64,000 nt of DNA, taken from contig VXBM01001563.1 in NCBI GenBank assembly GCA_013400155.1, forward strand, positions 64,325-128,324. Direction: 5' to 3'. The notes beneath the pieces are model-generated. The model made no database searches. It was given only the letters and a program-made list of their open reading frames with translations, and was not told the origin of the DNA. Numbering within the stretch: position 1 is the stretch's first letter; every line of letters begins with the position of its first letter. The position numbers and the translations under genes are program-made. Of this stretch, positions 37,422-47,962 are shown piece after piece. The DNA is from Helopsaltes ochotensis (taxonomy: Eukaryota > Chordata > Aves > Passeriformes > Locustellidae).

Positions 37422-40400
37422 CTGAAGGGGAAGAAAACAAGTGCTTTAATGAAAATCTGATGTCAAACCAGTTCCTGGCTACTCTGTAGGTACTTTTTTT
37501 TTCCTCTTACTTCAGGTAAGACACCCTTAAGTCACTGTTTACAGTGTCAAGATGTATAACCAGAAGTATTCTCATCTTTGATCTATTTGTTACATACTAC
37601 TCATGAAAGGTCTACCTTGTTTGCTGTCTGACTATAATTAAGTTATCTGATCCTTTATTACAGGAAAAAGCTAGACCATAAACCTCACATGAAAAAAAAA
37701 AAAAGGCAGAACTAGAGTGAGCCTTGGAAAGCAAACCAGCTTCCAATTACAAGGGCAGGAAGAACTGTGCAACCCAGTCACAGATTACTTACATCTGTGG
37801 CATAAAGAATTTCCACAATCCTCTGCAACACTGGATCATTCTCCCCTTCATTCTCCTGGCAGATCAATTCAATGTTCCTCAATTTGCCAAAGTAGAAGTC
37901 TCTCTCCTTCTCCAGATCTTCAACAGTAAGTTTCAATACGTTGATCTGCCAAGGGGCACCAATAATAATTATATCCACCAGAACAGAACTCAGTAGGATC
38001 TATGCAAAAGGGGCATCCCAGAAGCTCTCAGAAGGGTGTTGATATGCAGAGCACTTCAACAGTAACCAAGACACAGGGGGAGGGGGGACTGTGAGAGGAG
38101 GAAAAGGGCTATTTCTCACATTTTAGTATCACTGCCACAACAACACAGACAAATCCCCTTGGAAAGACTAAAGGTCGATTCCATGAAATTGGTAAAGCCC
38201 TGACTGACTGCCTGCAGCTCTCTCTGCTCACACATACTTTCACAACAACCCTCCTGCTGACAGCAGGTTCAGTTGTGCTGCACTCCGGATTTCAGCGAAG
38301 GAGCAGCTGCTCATAGCTCTGTTGGAATGCTGGGAGAGCTGCAACACAGCTGTGGGAATACTTACAAACCCTGCTATGTGTGACACAGCCCGCACTGGGG
38401 TGAAGTGTCTGGGCACTCATGTGCTAAAGGAGGGGTTTTGCTTCCATTGGGAGAGCAAAACAAAGGCTTCCAATTAAGTGATATTAAATTAGCTGATTCA
38501 GATTGTTTTCTTCCATCTGCCAGACCCAGACATTCCGTGGTATTGGAAAAACAAACCTGCCCATAACTATCAAGAGGAGGTCAGTCACAGGGCTGTCCTG
38601 TACACACCTGCTCGATCAATCCCGCTGATTCATCGTCTCCTCCACCCTTTTTGCCCATCCCAGGCCCAGCTTTGGGACCTGCTGGGGTCCTCTGTGCAAC
38701 AATGGGCCTCTGCGGGGCTGCAAGATCAATTCAGCAATTAATTCAAATTCTCCCTCCTATAAAGGTACTATCCCCCCTCCAAACATGCTTAGGCATGATA
38801 GAGTTTGAAGATATGTTCCTTCCTTAACTCCATGTAACATGTCCTTTCTTTTTGGCACACTTGGCACCAAACCTTGCCATTTTCTCTTTTATAGAAGACT
38901 GTTCTATCTGCAGCCTCCAGATACCTGGGTACTACAGCAGCCTCAGTCTTTGAGCCTGGCATCTCTGAAACAAGATGCAAAATACTAGAATCCCATAAAC
39001 TGATTTTAAACAGCAACCCAGTCTTCATTTCCCCAGAGTTTTTAATGATCTAGACCATCTTTTAACTATTTTCTCTACCTGCACTGCCAGAACCAAGAGA
39101 TTTCCTGGTTTTGTTCGCCACTGGAGTAACAAGGTTTGGTGCTATTGTGTCTTGGCCTTGTCGAGCAGCAACAGGATCATATTCCTTCCCGTCATAGTTT
39201 GCATCAAAAAATTTTTTGAACCACTGAACAAATTCAAAGTTGTCCTGAAACTTTCCTTTCACTAGTTTGTCCACAGGAATTATCTGAAAAGGGGGGAAAA
39301 AGAAAGAAAAAATAGTCAGATGCATATTAAGGGTAAAGAACCTCTCTGGGCTCTTACATAAAGGTTTAAAGTTAATGTACTCAAAAAATATGCAAATTTA
39401 ATTCTTGTCCAGTCTAGGGAAAATTGCCCTTGACCACAACTGTGTCAAATAACTGGATTTTTGTAAATATGGGAATGAAAAACCAATTGTGCATTGCCTT
39501 TGAGGGTCCAAATAATTTTAAATAATTCTGCAACAAAGTTCCTGCTAGGTCAAGTTTACAAACAAAACTTCTTCCTGTCCATATGAAGCTGGCTCTGATG
39601 AATCTGAACTGATGACCAACTCAAGAACTGCCACCAGAGCTAAACATTACTGTTATAGCAGACTCCAGCTTCTCTGGGATGAGGTATATAGTAACTAAAT
39701 ACCATTAAAAAGGTGCAGTAACTAGTGAAGTTTTGTTTGTAGGGATTTTTTTTTTCATAAGGCATTTGGAAGCCAGGCTAGTTGTGCAGATGGGTTGTGT
39801 GGACAGACTGCACAAGCCACTGTCCCCAAGCAGAGACTGACTCTGTGTTGGAGCTGCCAGCCATGGAATGGGACATCTTCTTAAAGAAGGAAACAGCTTC
39901 AACCCTGGATTTCTGCATCCTACCAAACATGCTGTCTGTAACTATTACCTGAATAAATCCCCCTTTCATCAGCAGAACTGTCATTCCATCTGAACAAGCT
40001 TTTTCAGAATTTCATTTTCACTAGCTAAAGATCACGTATTTTGAGATCTGGAGGCATTTAAAAGCCATGCAGACATGGTACTTGGGGACATGGTTTAGTG
40101 GTGGGCTTGGCAATGCTGGGGGAACAGTTGGATTTGATGGTCACGGAAAGATTTTCCAACCTTAACAATTACATAATTCTATATACTTGTAAAGAGGAAT
40201 TTGGAATCCTCCTTAGGACAATCATGGCAGTAGGTTATGGGAACACACCTCCTACAAAGATGGTCCAAAGAGGAAGCTCAAGCAAACCTTATGTCATAGA
40301 AATTTCAGTATTATTTTGTGCCACAGAAGTTGCACAGAATTAAAAGGTAACATTCATCTCATCAAGAACTGGAAATCTGACCTTGGCTGGAGTAAAGCAA

Positions 40401-43384
40401 AATGTGTCCTAACTGATGCGAGGACCCCAAGGCAAACCAAAACGTTTTGAGATTTACAAACCAAAATCAAACTCTGTTTCCAGATTTATTCAGTTTTAAA
40501 TCTGAAAGTTCTCCACATTCACATTAAAAGCAGAGAGTCAGTTATAGCCCAGCTTACTTTGTCAACACCCATTCGTTTAAAACCTGCTTGTAGAACCTTG
40601 AAGTTTTGAATGTATTCGTGTTCCAATTTTGCTTGAAACTTCACTTTCTTGAGTGCTACAGAACCTGGGAAGAGCATGTCCATGAACTGACAGTATGCAG
40701 CACCTGCCAAAAGCGAAAGAACACAAATCCTGGGATGAATTAACTCAGCTCAGCTCACTAACCTTCGTGAGTTTCTTTCCAGTCAGGTCAGCAAACTGAC
40801 CTGACTCACTCCTCAGTCACACAAGCCCTTTAAAGGCAACAAAGGCAAGAAAACAGGAACCTTTAGTCTCCCTTTGGTGCAGCATTGCCATAAATAAGCT
40901 CAAAGGGGCTGGAGAACCAAACTTTTGGGTTCACGACTTGAACTCTTATGAATAAGAACAAACCTGCCTCCATAATTCCAAGGGAAAAAAAATCTAATGA
41001 ATAACTTGACTTTCCTTTCTTCATGGATATCAGTACAGATCTGACATGTTACATGTGTCTAACAGGCATGTAATCTTCTCTTAACAATACTCATAGAACT
41101 AAATCACAAAAAGCATTATCCTAAAAATTGTATTTAACCATTACTGAAATTGTAATACATTTACCTCCTACAAACAGAACCTATACACAATTCAAGGTGC
41201 TCTCCAAGATAAGAGGCTAATTAAGCTGAATTATATTTAAAGCAGGCCTTAATCAAAGAGCCAAAATAAGATAAGTGTTTATTCCTATTAATTTAAATCC
41301 TTCCTGTCCTTCAATTCAGCATTTGAGGAGGAGAGGAAAAGAGATTCAGTTCAGCAGAATGAACTGAAAAAAGACTGGACAACCACCTTCATATCTGTAG
41401 AATATATACACACAGTTTAAAAAAGCAGTTTTAAACTAGATCCTCACTCTGCAAGGTGAGGATACACAACCATTAAAAGCACAAGCAAAACATTCAGATC
41501 ATTATTCTCACACCAGCATGAATAAGCTTTTGAGAGCTATCTGAAGGCCAAGAAAGGATATGAAACAGCATTGGCCTCAACTGCTCTGTTCATCTCAACC
41601 ATACAGTTCATCCTATAACTGTTCACTCTCTTATCAAGATACTTTGCAGGCACTCCCACTTTCACCTGCTACCAGAAGACTGATGTCATCCACTGGTGCA
41701 AATTAAAAATAAAATAACAAACCAGCTCTTGCTGTTTGCTCTCCACTGTGCCTCAGTTCACTTGCTGCAGAGCTCCAATCCCAACTCAAACACAGAGGGC
41801 TTGCCAGACACCAGGGGTTTGCTCACTATTGGCAGTTGGAGCGATAAGTGTGATAAAAACAGAGGGATCACAGTGTAATTCAAAGGGCAGTTTTTGTGCA
41901 TTTATGCAACCTCAAACTGCTCCCTTGCCAAAGACAGCAAAACAAGCTTGGGAGCTCCAGCTTCCACAGGACTGTGACAGCAAAAGCCACTTCATCCCTG
42001 CCAAGGCACGAAGCATTATTGCAGACGCAGAAAAGGGACGTTACTCAGGACATACCACACCAACAGCTCTCAGTCTTTTCCCAAAAACAGGTGAGCTGGA
42101 ATTCTGCAGAGCCAGTACTAATTATCCCCACTTCAACACACAGCTCTCACATCATTCAAGACTCACACCAATCCCATGCAAATCAACCCTGTACACGACA
42201 GGGTTTAACCTGCCTATCTGAAAGCAGACAGAGCTTATCACTTCCCTTCCTGGTGTGTTTGTAGATCTTTAGCACCCTCACCCTTACAGTTCTTGTCTGT
42301 CATTTCACTAGAGAAAAGCCACTACAAATACCTGTCAAATACCTGTTTTGAGTCCCTTGCTTCTCTGTAATCTTTGGGATTGTTTCCTCCATGTACACAG
42401 ACACAGCCTGTATTGACAGTCCCAAAACTCACTTTTAATTAACTCCTCCCTCTATTCCACCTCCAATTTCCACATCTCTCTTCCATGAGCAACACCTATC
42501 TTAAAGTCACTGTATGAGCCATGCTTCCACTTTTCATCGAGTGCCTGTTGTAGTTATCCAAATTATCTTGTACCCAGGCTGCATTCTTAGCCTTGGGTTT
42601 TTTTCAGCTCTTATTCCACAGACTATTATCTTTTATTCGTTCTTACAAGTCTCCTCCTCCCACACACTCCTCCCTGCGATGACACTTGACTCCATTTCTG
42701 CACCACAGACACTTCCCCTTTCCTGCCTACGACTGTACATGAGATTCAGCTGTGCTGAAGTCGGTTCAAGCCCAGGTAAGATGGGCTGGCACAGACTGGA
42801 CATTCTCCAGGACCAAGAGGAGTTCTAAAGTCCTGCAGATGACCTCACAAGTCACTGCTTTGCCTTCCTCACACTCCAGTACTTTTCTAGAAAAAAACAC
42901 AACTGTTTTTGCTAGTTACACTTGTAGGACTTACCCTATCCAAGCAGGCTAAACACCAAATTCCTCATGGGAAAACACCCTCTTCCTCAGTCTTTTTTTC
43001 ACACTGACACCCATTTCTTGTAGCATCTATGCTGCAGTGAGTCATGAGAACGTGCCTTTTCATTACACTGACAATATTAACAACCACTTCAATAACACTC
43101 CAACCATAACTGGATCGTAACACTGACCACGAATCTGTTCACACCAGAAACTAAGCCAGGAGCACAGCTACAGCAGGGCAGCACAGAGGGTGCAGCTGCA
43201 CCTCTACAGAACCACTGCGCACATCCCACGTGGAACTGCCCTCGGGGTGAACCCCCTTACCTGAGCACAGCTGTTCAATCTTGGTCAGCGTCAGCTGCAG
43301 AGACTCATTGATCCACGCCAGCATGTCATGTCGGCTCAAGTTATCGCTGGTCACTGAAGTAGAATACACATTCACTGCCATTTT
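37365..43384 (-). CDS. MAPRE1: MAPRE1, microtubule plus-end binding protein EB1
   Basis: EB1 tracks growing microtubule plus ends and recruits partners. Six coding exons: 43381-43261, 40703-40558, 39283-39079, 38717-38608, 37945-37793 and 37421-37365. All have GT/AG sites and consistent phase, giving 263 codons against 268 in human. Residues 1 to about 130 form the calponin-homology domain (MAVNVYSTSVTSDNLSRHDM, then YCQFMDMLFPG and FEFVQWFKKFFDANYDGK). A Pro/Lys-rich linker follows at about 131-190. The coiled-coil EB-homology domain is at about 195-245 (LKLTVEDLEKERDFYFGKLR), with the SxIP-binding region present. The protein ends in the EEY tail read by CAP-Gly proteins. No inactivating change was seen. 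The linker is the most diverged part compared with human. The ATG is in the exon at 43381; the promoter and any 5' UTR exon lie upstream, at or inside the assembly gap. Confidence 0.97.
37793..37945 (-). CDS. MAPRE1: MAPRE1 coding exon 5 (coiled coil/EBH)
   Basis: Codes residues 195-245, the dimerising coiled coil and four-helix bundle (FYFGKLRNIELICQENEGEN). The acceptor is CCCCTTGGCAG and the donor ACAGAT|GTAAGT. Confidence 0.96.
38608..38717 (-). CDS. MAPRE1: MAPRE1 coding exon 4 (linker)
   Basis: Codes residues 158-194 of the Pro/Gly/Lys-rich linker (APQRPIVAQRTPAGPKAGPG, then an acidic DDES stretch). The donor is GAGCAG|GTGTGT. Confidence 0.92.
39079..39283 (-). CDS. MAPRE1: MAPRE1 coding exon 3
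   Basis: Codes residues 90-157: the end of the CH domain (IIPVDKLVKGKFQDNFEF and WFKKFFDANYDGKEYDPVAA) and the start of the linker. The acceptor is TTTTCAG and the donor GCAG|GTAGAG. Confidence 0.96.
40070..40182 (+). mobile_element. CR1 3' fragment in a MAPRE1 intron, antisense
   Basis: 'gtacttggggacatggttta', 'gttggatttgatggtcac' and a degraded tail 'taattctata' match CR1. It lies in the intron between exons 2 and 3 (39284-40557). The rest of that intron holds nothing recognisable. Confidence 0.75.
40558..40703 (-). CDS. MAPRE1: MAPRE1 coding exon 2
   Basis: Codes residues 41-89 (AAYCQFMDMLFPGSVALKKV onward) of the CH domain. The acceptor is TTGGCAG and the donor GACAAA|GTAAGC. Confidence 0.96.
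40704..43260 (-). other. MAPRE1: MAPRE1 first coding intron
   Basis: A 2.6 kb intron between exons 1 and 2. It contains plus-strand ORFs of about 120-160 codons around 41736-42264 without recognisable domains; nothing else is supported. Confidence 0.6.
43261..43384 (-). CDS. MAPRE1: MAPRE1 coding exon 1 (start codon)
   Basis: The acceptor TCTGTCTTTCAG precedes 43384, then AAA and ATG at 43381. It codes residues 1-40 of the CH domain; the donor is CTCAG|GTAAGG. The presence of an acceptor shows that at least one non-coding exon lies upstream. Confidence 0.95.
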
Positions 43385-43389
43385 CTGAA

Positions 43390-43720
43390 AGACAGAACCA
43401 GAGGCGTGAGTGCCACAGACGCCGGGCTGCGGTGGAGCCGCTTCCTTCTGAGCCTTCCCGACCCATCAGGAGGAAATCGCGACGCGACTGCGGGCTGCCA
43501 ACAGCTGGGAGGACCCTCCCTCCCCACGACTGCAAAGAGCTCGGCTTCGGCATTTTTCACGAAAAATCAGCACCGAGGCGCTCACGTGGGAACCGCTGAA
43601 AGGAATCGCGGCTGCGGCAAGTTACCCATCCCTCTCCCCCGCGCCACCGGGAACGGCCGAAGCGCTTCCTGCCCGGCCACGGTATCTCCCCGGGGATCAA
43701 TACCGAGCGGCCGGTCCCCG
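43390..43720. promoter_or_regulatory. MAPRE1: CpG-rich 5' flank of MAPRE1
   Basis: CpG density rises sharply just upstream of the ATG exon and runs into the assembly gap, consistent with a housekeeping CpG-island promoter. The start site is not visible. Confidence 0.55.
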
Positions 43721-44486
43721 NNNNNNNNNNNNNNNNNNNNNNNNNNNNNNNNNNNNNNNNNNNNNNNNNNNNNNNNNNNNNNNNNNNNNNNNNNNNNNNN
43801 NNNNNNNNNNNNNNNNNNNNNNNNNNNNNNNNNNNNNNNNNNNNNNNNNNNNNNNNNNNNNNNNNNNNNNNNNNNNNNNNNNNNNNNNNNNNNNNNNNNN
43901 NNNNNNNNNNNNNNNNNNNNNNNNNNNNNNNNNNNNNNNNNNNNNNNNNNNNNNNNNNNNNNNNNNNNNNNNNNNNNNNNNNNNNNNNNNNNNNNNNNNN
44001 NNNNNNNNNNNNNNNNNNNNNNNNNNNNNNNNNNNNNNNNNNNNNNNNNNNNNNNNNNNNNNNNNNNNNNNNNNNNNNNNNNNNNNNNNNNNNNNNNNNN
44101 NNNNNNNNNNNNNNNNNNNNNNNNNNNNNNNNNNNNNNNNNNNNNNNNNNNNNNNNNNNNNNNNNNNNNNNNNNNNNNNNNNNNNNNNNNNNNNNNNNNN
44201 NNNNNNNNNNNNNNNNNNNNNNNNNNNNNNNNNNNNNNNNNNNNNNNNNNNNNNNNNNNNNNNNNNNNNNNNNNNNNNNNNNNNNNNNNNNNNNNNNNNN
44301 NNNNNNNNNNNNNNNNNNNNNNNNNNNNNNNNNNNNNNNNNNNNNNNNNNNNNNNNNNNNNNNNNNNNNNNNNNNNNNNNNNNNNNNNNNNNNNNNNNNN
44401 NNNNNNNNNNNNNNNNNNNNNNNNNNNNNNNNNNNNNNNNNNNNNNNNNNNNNNNNNNNNNNNNNNNNNNNNNNNNNNNNNNNNNN
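43721..44486. other. Assembly gap (766 N)
   Basis: A run of N between two GC-rich edges, a context that short reads often fail to cross. The MAPRE1 core promoter and first exon probably lie in or beside it. Confidence 0.99.
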
Positions 44487-44520
44487 GGTGCGATGGGGCC
44501 GCTCCGGCCGCGAGTATCGG

Positions 44521-44790
44521 CACGGCCGGGCCATGAACCCCCGCCACAGCCCGGCCCCGAGCCCCGCCACAGCCGGGCCCTGAACCCCCGCCACAGCCCG
44601 GCACCGAGCACTGCCACAGCCGGGCCCTGAACCCCCAGCACAGCCCGGCACCGAGCCCCGCCACAGCCGGGCCCTGAACCCCTGGCATAGCCCAGTCCTG
44701 AACCCCCGGCACCGAGTCCCGCCACAGCGGGGCCCTGAACCCCCCGCACAGTCGAGCACCCACCCCTGGCACAACTCTGCCCCAAACCCA
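44521..44790 (+). repeat. GC-rich 47-bp minisatellite
   Basis: About five units. GGGCC(C/A)TGAACCCC blocks start at 44528, 44575, 44622 and 44669, exactly 47 bases apart, and a diverged copy begins near 44730. Each unit holds two 'gccacagcc' subrepeats. It abuts the gap, so more copies may be hidden. Confidence 0.85.
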
Positions 44791-44799
44791 GCAGCACAG

Positions 44800-45395
44800 C
44801 CAGGCCCAGCTCCAAGGCTCCTGGCACACCAGCACCTGCCGCCTTGGTGTCACTGGCATCACCTCGGCGGCAGCAGGAGAGGGGCAGCTTGGCTGTGCCT
44901 CCCCTCCCACTGTGAACCCCCTTTATTTACCCAATAAGACTGTCCAGCCGTACAGAAATACTCATTTTTAATCAGACATGATAAATGGTAAACTATCAAC
45001 TTTTTTTTTCCCCGCATGGAAACCAGTGAAATCACGTGGACAAGGCAGAGTTGTGAGTTTCCACATTCCAGATACAAAAAAATGTGAAAAGTGTTAAAAA
45101 TGATACATTTCTCTTATTTTTAAAAGATTGTATAAAAACCCGCAAAATGTTCGACATTAAAAATCCTTAACCTAAAAAAATAGCACCAGGGAGAGTTAGA
45201 AACCTTTAAAAAGTATTAAAAAGGAATTTCTGAGATCCCCCTCCCTTAACAACATTTTATAAACTCATAATAAAAGGCAGCTCTTACAGGGAAAAACATT
45301 TCAAGGAAGACTTGTCTACTACAATTCTCATCAAGTGAGCTTAATGCCAAGACAATTCTCATTCCTCTTTTATCTTTGTTTACTTTCCCCAAGTC
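44800..45395. other. Spacer between DNMT3B 3' end and MAPRE1 upstream region
   Basis: Mostly AT-rich, with no coding signal. A second minus-strand AATAAA lies at 44932-44937 and could be a distal DNMT3B polyadenylation site. Confidence 0.45.
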
Positions 45396-45410
45396 CTTTT
45401 TTTCCCCTCA

Positions 45411-45416
45411 TTTATT
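45411..45416 (-). other. DNMT3B: Candidate DNMT3B polyadenylation signal
   Basis: The first AATAAA on the minus strand after the DNMT3B stop codon, 2.4 kb downstream of it. I saw no canonical signal between 45,950 and 47,820. A non-canonical nearer signal is possible. Confidence 0.4.
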
Positions 45417-47659
45417 TGTTTTCCTTTTGATCAGATAGGAAAGGATGTGAGATCTGGAGTTTATAAGATCAGGGATGCCAAGGAGTGGAGGGCAGTGTTC
45501 ACCCAGTCTGGAAAAATCAAGCCCATCAGACCAGAGGATGGCTGTCACCCTGAGCCCCTGCACTGGATGGTTGTTCGCCCTCAGGCCCCACGCTGGGCTC
45601 CAAACAGGGACTGCAAGGACCTGGGATGAGGAATTAGTGTTATGGCTGGGGTCCAGCTGGACATAAGGATCACAGATTGCCGAGGAGTCCAGAAGCAGCT
45701 GGTGCAGCGCTGGCAATGCCAAGGCTTCCCAAACACCTCCAGCATGCACAGAACCCACCCTGCCATTTTCCCAGTCCAGGGGCTGGTGACAAGAGGGTGC
45801 TACGTGTCCTCAAGCACTTGTCAAGCGTTGAGGTGCCATCCAAAATGGACCAGCCTGCCTGGCTTTCCTCAAGAGTTTTCTTAAATAAGGCGTGTGGTTT
45901 GAACAAGTCACCAAGAATGAACCCCCAAGGAGTTCTCTCTAATGAATAACCTCGAGGTTAAAACAGGGGAAAAAACCCTTTAAACTACCTGGGCTTCCCC
46001 TGCTGTCCATTCCCAAGCACAGCCTTGGATTGGAGACCAAGAGAAGATGGTCCTCAGAGCTGGGATGGAAAACTGCACACAAGGGTGGAAAATGGAAGGC
46101 TGCTGTCCTCCACCACAAGGACAGGGGTGCCAGAGAGGTAGAAGGAGCTGGGAGAGAAGGTCTTCCCAGTGATGCTGTACAGCCCCTTGCAAGAGCGCAA
46201 GGCAGCCTGGCATTGATTGGGTGGAGGGGTTGCTCCATGGTTTGAACCTGAATAATTTTGAGAAGGTGTCCAAGGGCTCTTCCAGAGCCAGGTGACAGGT
46301 GAAGAGCAGAGGTAGGGGAGGACAGAGGGACCAAGAGGGGAGTCGTTTCAGTGCATTGAAATGTGCATTGGAATTCAGAATCCCCAGAGATGCCTGCTGG
46401 AACAGTAGCCCAGTGGCTACAGGAAACCTGGAGGAAATGGACACAGGCACTGCACCTTCCCGGTAGCCACAGGCTCAGCATGCCCAGGACTTCATGGACA
46501 GCATGGTAATCACGCTGGCAAAACTGGGGAGTAGAGGAAGGCAAACAAAAGTGAGCACTGTGGTGGCTGCAGGAGCTCCCAGTTTGGGGGTACAGCCCCA
46601 GGAGCCCCCAGGGCGCTGCCAGGCTGGGGCTGGGCAAACAATTCCACCTCTGTGCACAGGGATGCACAGGGGAGGAGAGGTACAGCCCCCCTGCCTGCAG
46701 ACCTCCAAGACCCCCCAGCAGTGGCAGTGCTTTCCTGCCTCACTGTCCCAGTCCCTGTGCACTGCATGAGACGGGCACAGGCAAGAGCAGTGCTGCACTC
46801 CTGGTCCCTGCACTCCAGGAGGGCTGGGTGGGACTTTCCCCGGAAGGAATGCCCTGCCACCGCTGCTTGGGTTCATGACATCCTACATGACATTTGGGGT
46901 GCTGAGATTTGAGGGTGCCATTGACCATTACACTGTCCTTCCTGCTGACATACCACATTCATTTGGAAAATGGATGCTCTAAGAATATTTTCCTTTACAG
47001 ACTCTGGAGCCCAAATCCTCCCTGCTCCAGTTACTGCATAAGCTTTCAAACCATTCAGCAGGATTTTAAAATACAAGGAAAGGTTTTAGATGCTTTAAAA
47101 AGGAAGTAGTGAATATCTGTAAACTACAACCAAACATATAAAACGATATTTCTTTAGTTCTATCTAGAAAAGTAATTCTATCACCTCACAGTTCAGTTTC
47201 AGCTACATTCAGGTCTAGGAATCTCCACATTCTTATGTAATGCCTTAAAGCAGCAATAGACATTAAAACAACAAAATTAAATTTTATAAAAAAAATAAAA
47301 ACAAAAAAGGATTTGGCTTCTGTATGATCCTGTGTTCAGTGTGTAACCTAAGCAGGGTCCCTTAAACCTGCTGCTATGGTTTGGGGGTTTTTGGCAGTTA
47401 CTTCAAGAGGTTTTGTTTGTTTAGGAAAAGCACCAATTCACTGTAGTTCAGGTTTGCCTGCAGCTCCCCGCACACTGGCTGCTCAGCAAGTGGTGACTTC
47501 CCAGCTCCAGGCTAAACTGGAACAGTTAATGCTCTGGAGGATGAGTCTCATTAGTGATGCATAGAGCTTCGTGTGCTGGGTAATTAAAGCTTCGCCCATG
47601 CCCATCACTTCCTACGTTTAGTCCCTTTCAAGAAGTTACCCTGCCAGGTTCTTTGGTTA

Positions 47660-47815
47660 CCGACATTCCTCGGCTCTCCCGGCGGGGCCAGGCTGCCGTC
47701 CCGCGGCACGTGGCCGGGGAGGGACGGGGCCGTGGCAGTCGGGTGGCCGTGCCCGTCCCTCTCCCGCCACCGCAGCGGTGCTGTGCGTCTTTACCGGAGA
47801 GACGAGGGACGCTCC
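47660..47815. other. CpG-dense patch just after the DNMT3B stop codon
   Basis: About 150 bases very rich in CpG (e.g. 'gtcccgcggcacgtggccgg'), flanked by ordinary sequence. It lies in the start of the 3' UTR. Confidence 0.5.
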
Positions 47816-47820
47816 GTTTG

Positions 47821-47962
47821 CTATTCACAGGCAAAATAATCCTTGAGTGGGGAGAAGAGGTGCCGGATGACAGGGACGTTCCACGATCCCTTCAGCAGCT
47901 TCTGGCGAGTCCCGCGGCTGATGTTGGAGACTTCCGTGTAGGGAAGGGGGAAGCCAAAGATC
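47821..47962 (-). CDS. DNMT3B: DNMT3B coding exon 18 (motif X, stop)
   Basis: Residues 673-719: IFGFPLPYTEVSNISRGTRQ, then WNVPVIRHLFSPLKDYFACE and TAG. The acceptor CTTTGCAG is followed by G, which completes the arginine codon begun in exon 17. Confidence 0.96.

Larger units (their letters stand above)
45395..47820 (-). other. DNMT3B: Probable DNMT3B 3' untranslated region
   Basis: Follows the TAG at 47821-47823. It includes a minus-strand ORF of 242 codons (45939-46667) with no recognisable domain and no splice link, taken as chance. The extent depends on the weak polyadenylation call. Confidence 0.4.

Noticed and set aside
43406..44910. Long ORFs (376-442 codons) over 43,406-44,910 on both strands
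   Set aside because: They consist mostly of the N gap read as X and of the GC minisatellite.
45939..46667. 242-codon minus-strand ORF downstream of DNMT3B
   Set aside because: No recognised domain, no linked splice sites, overlaps other random ORFs in the probable 3' UTR.
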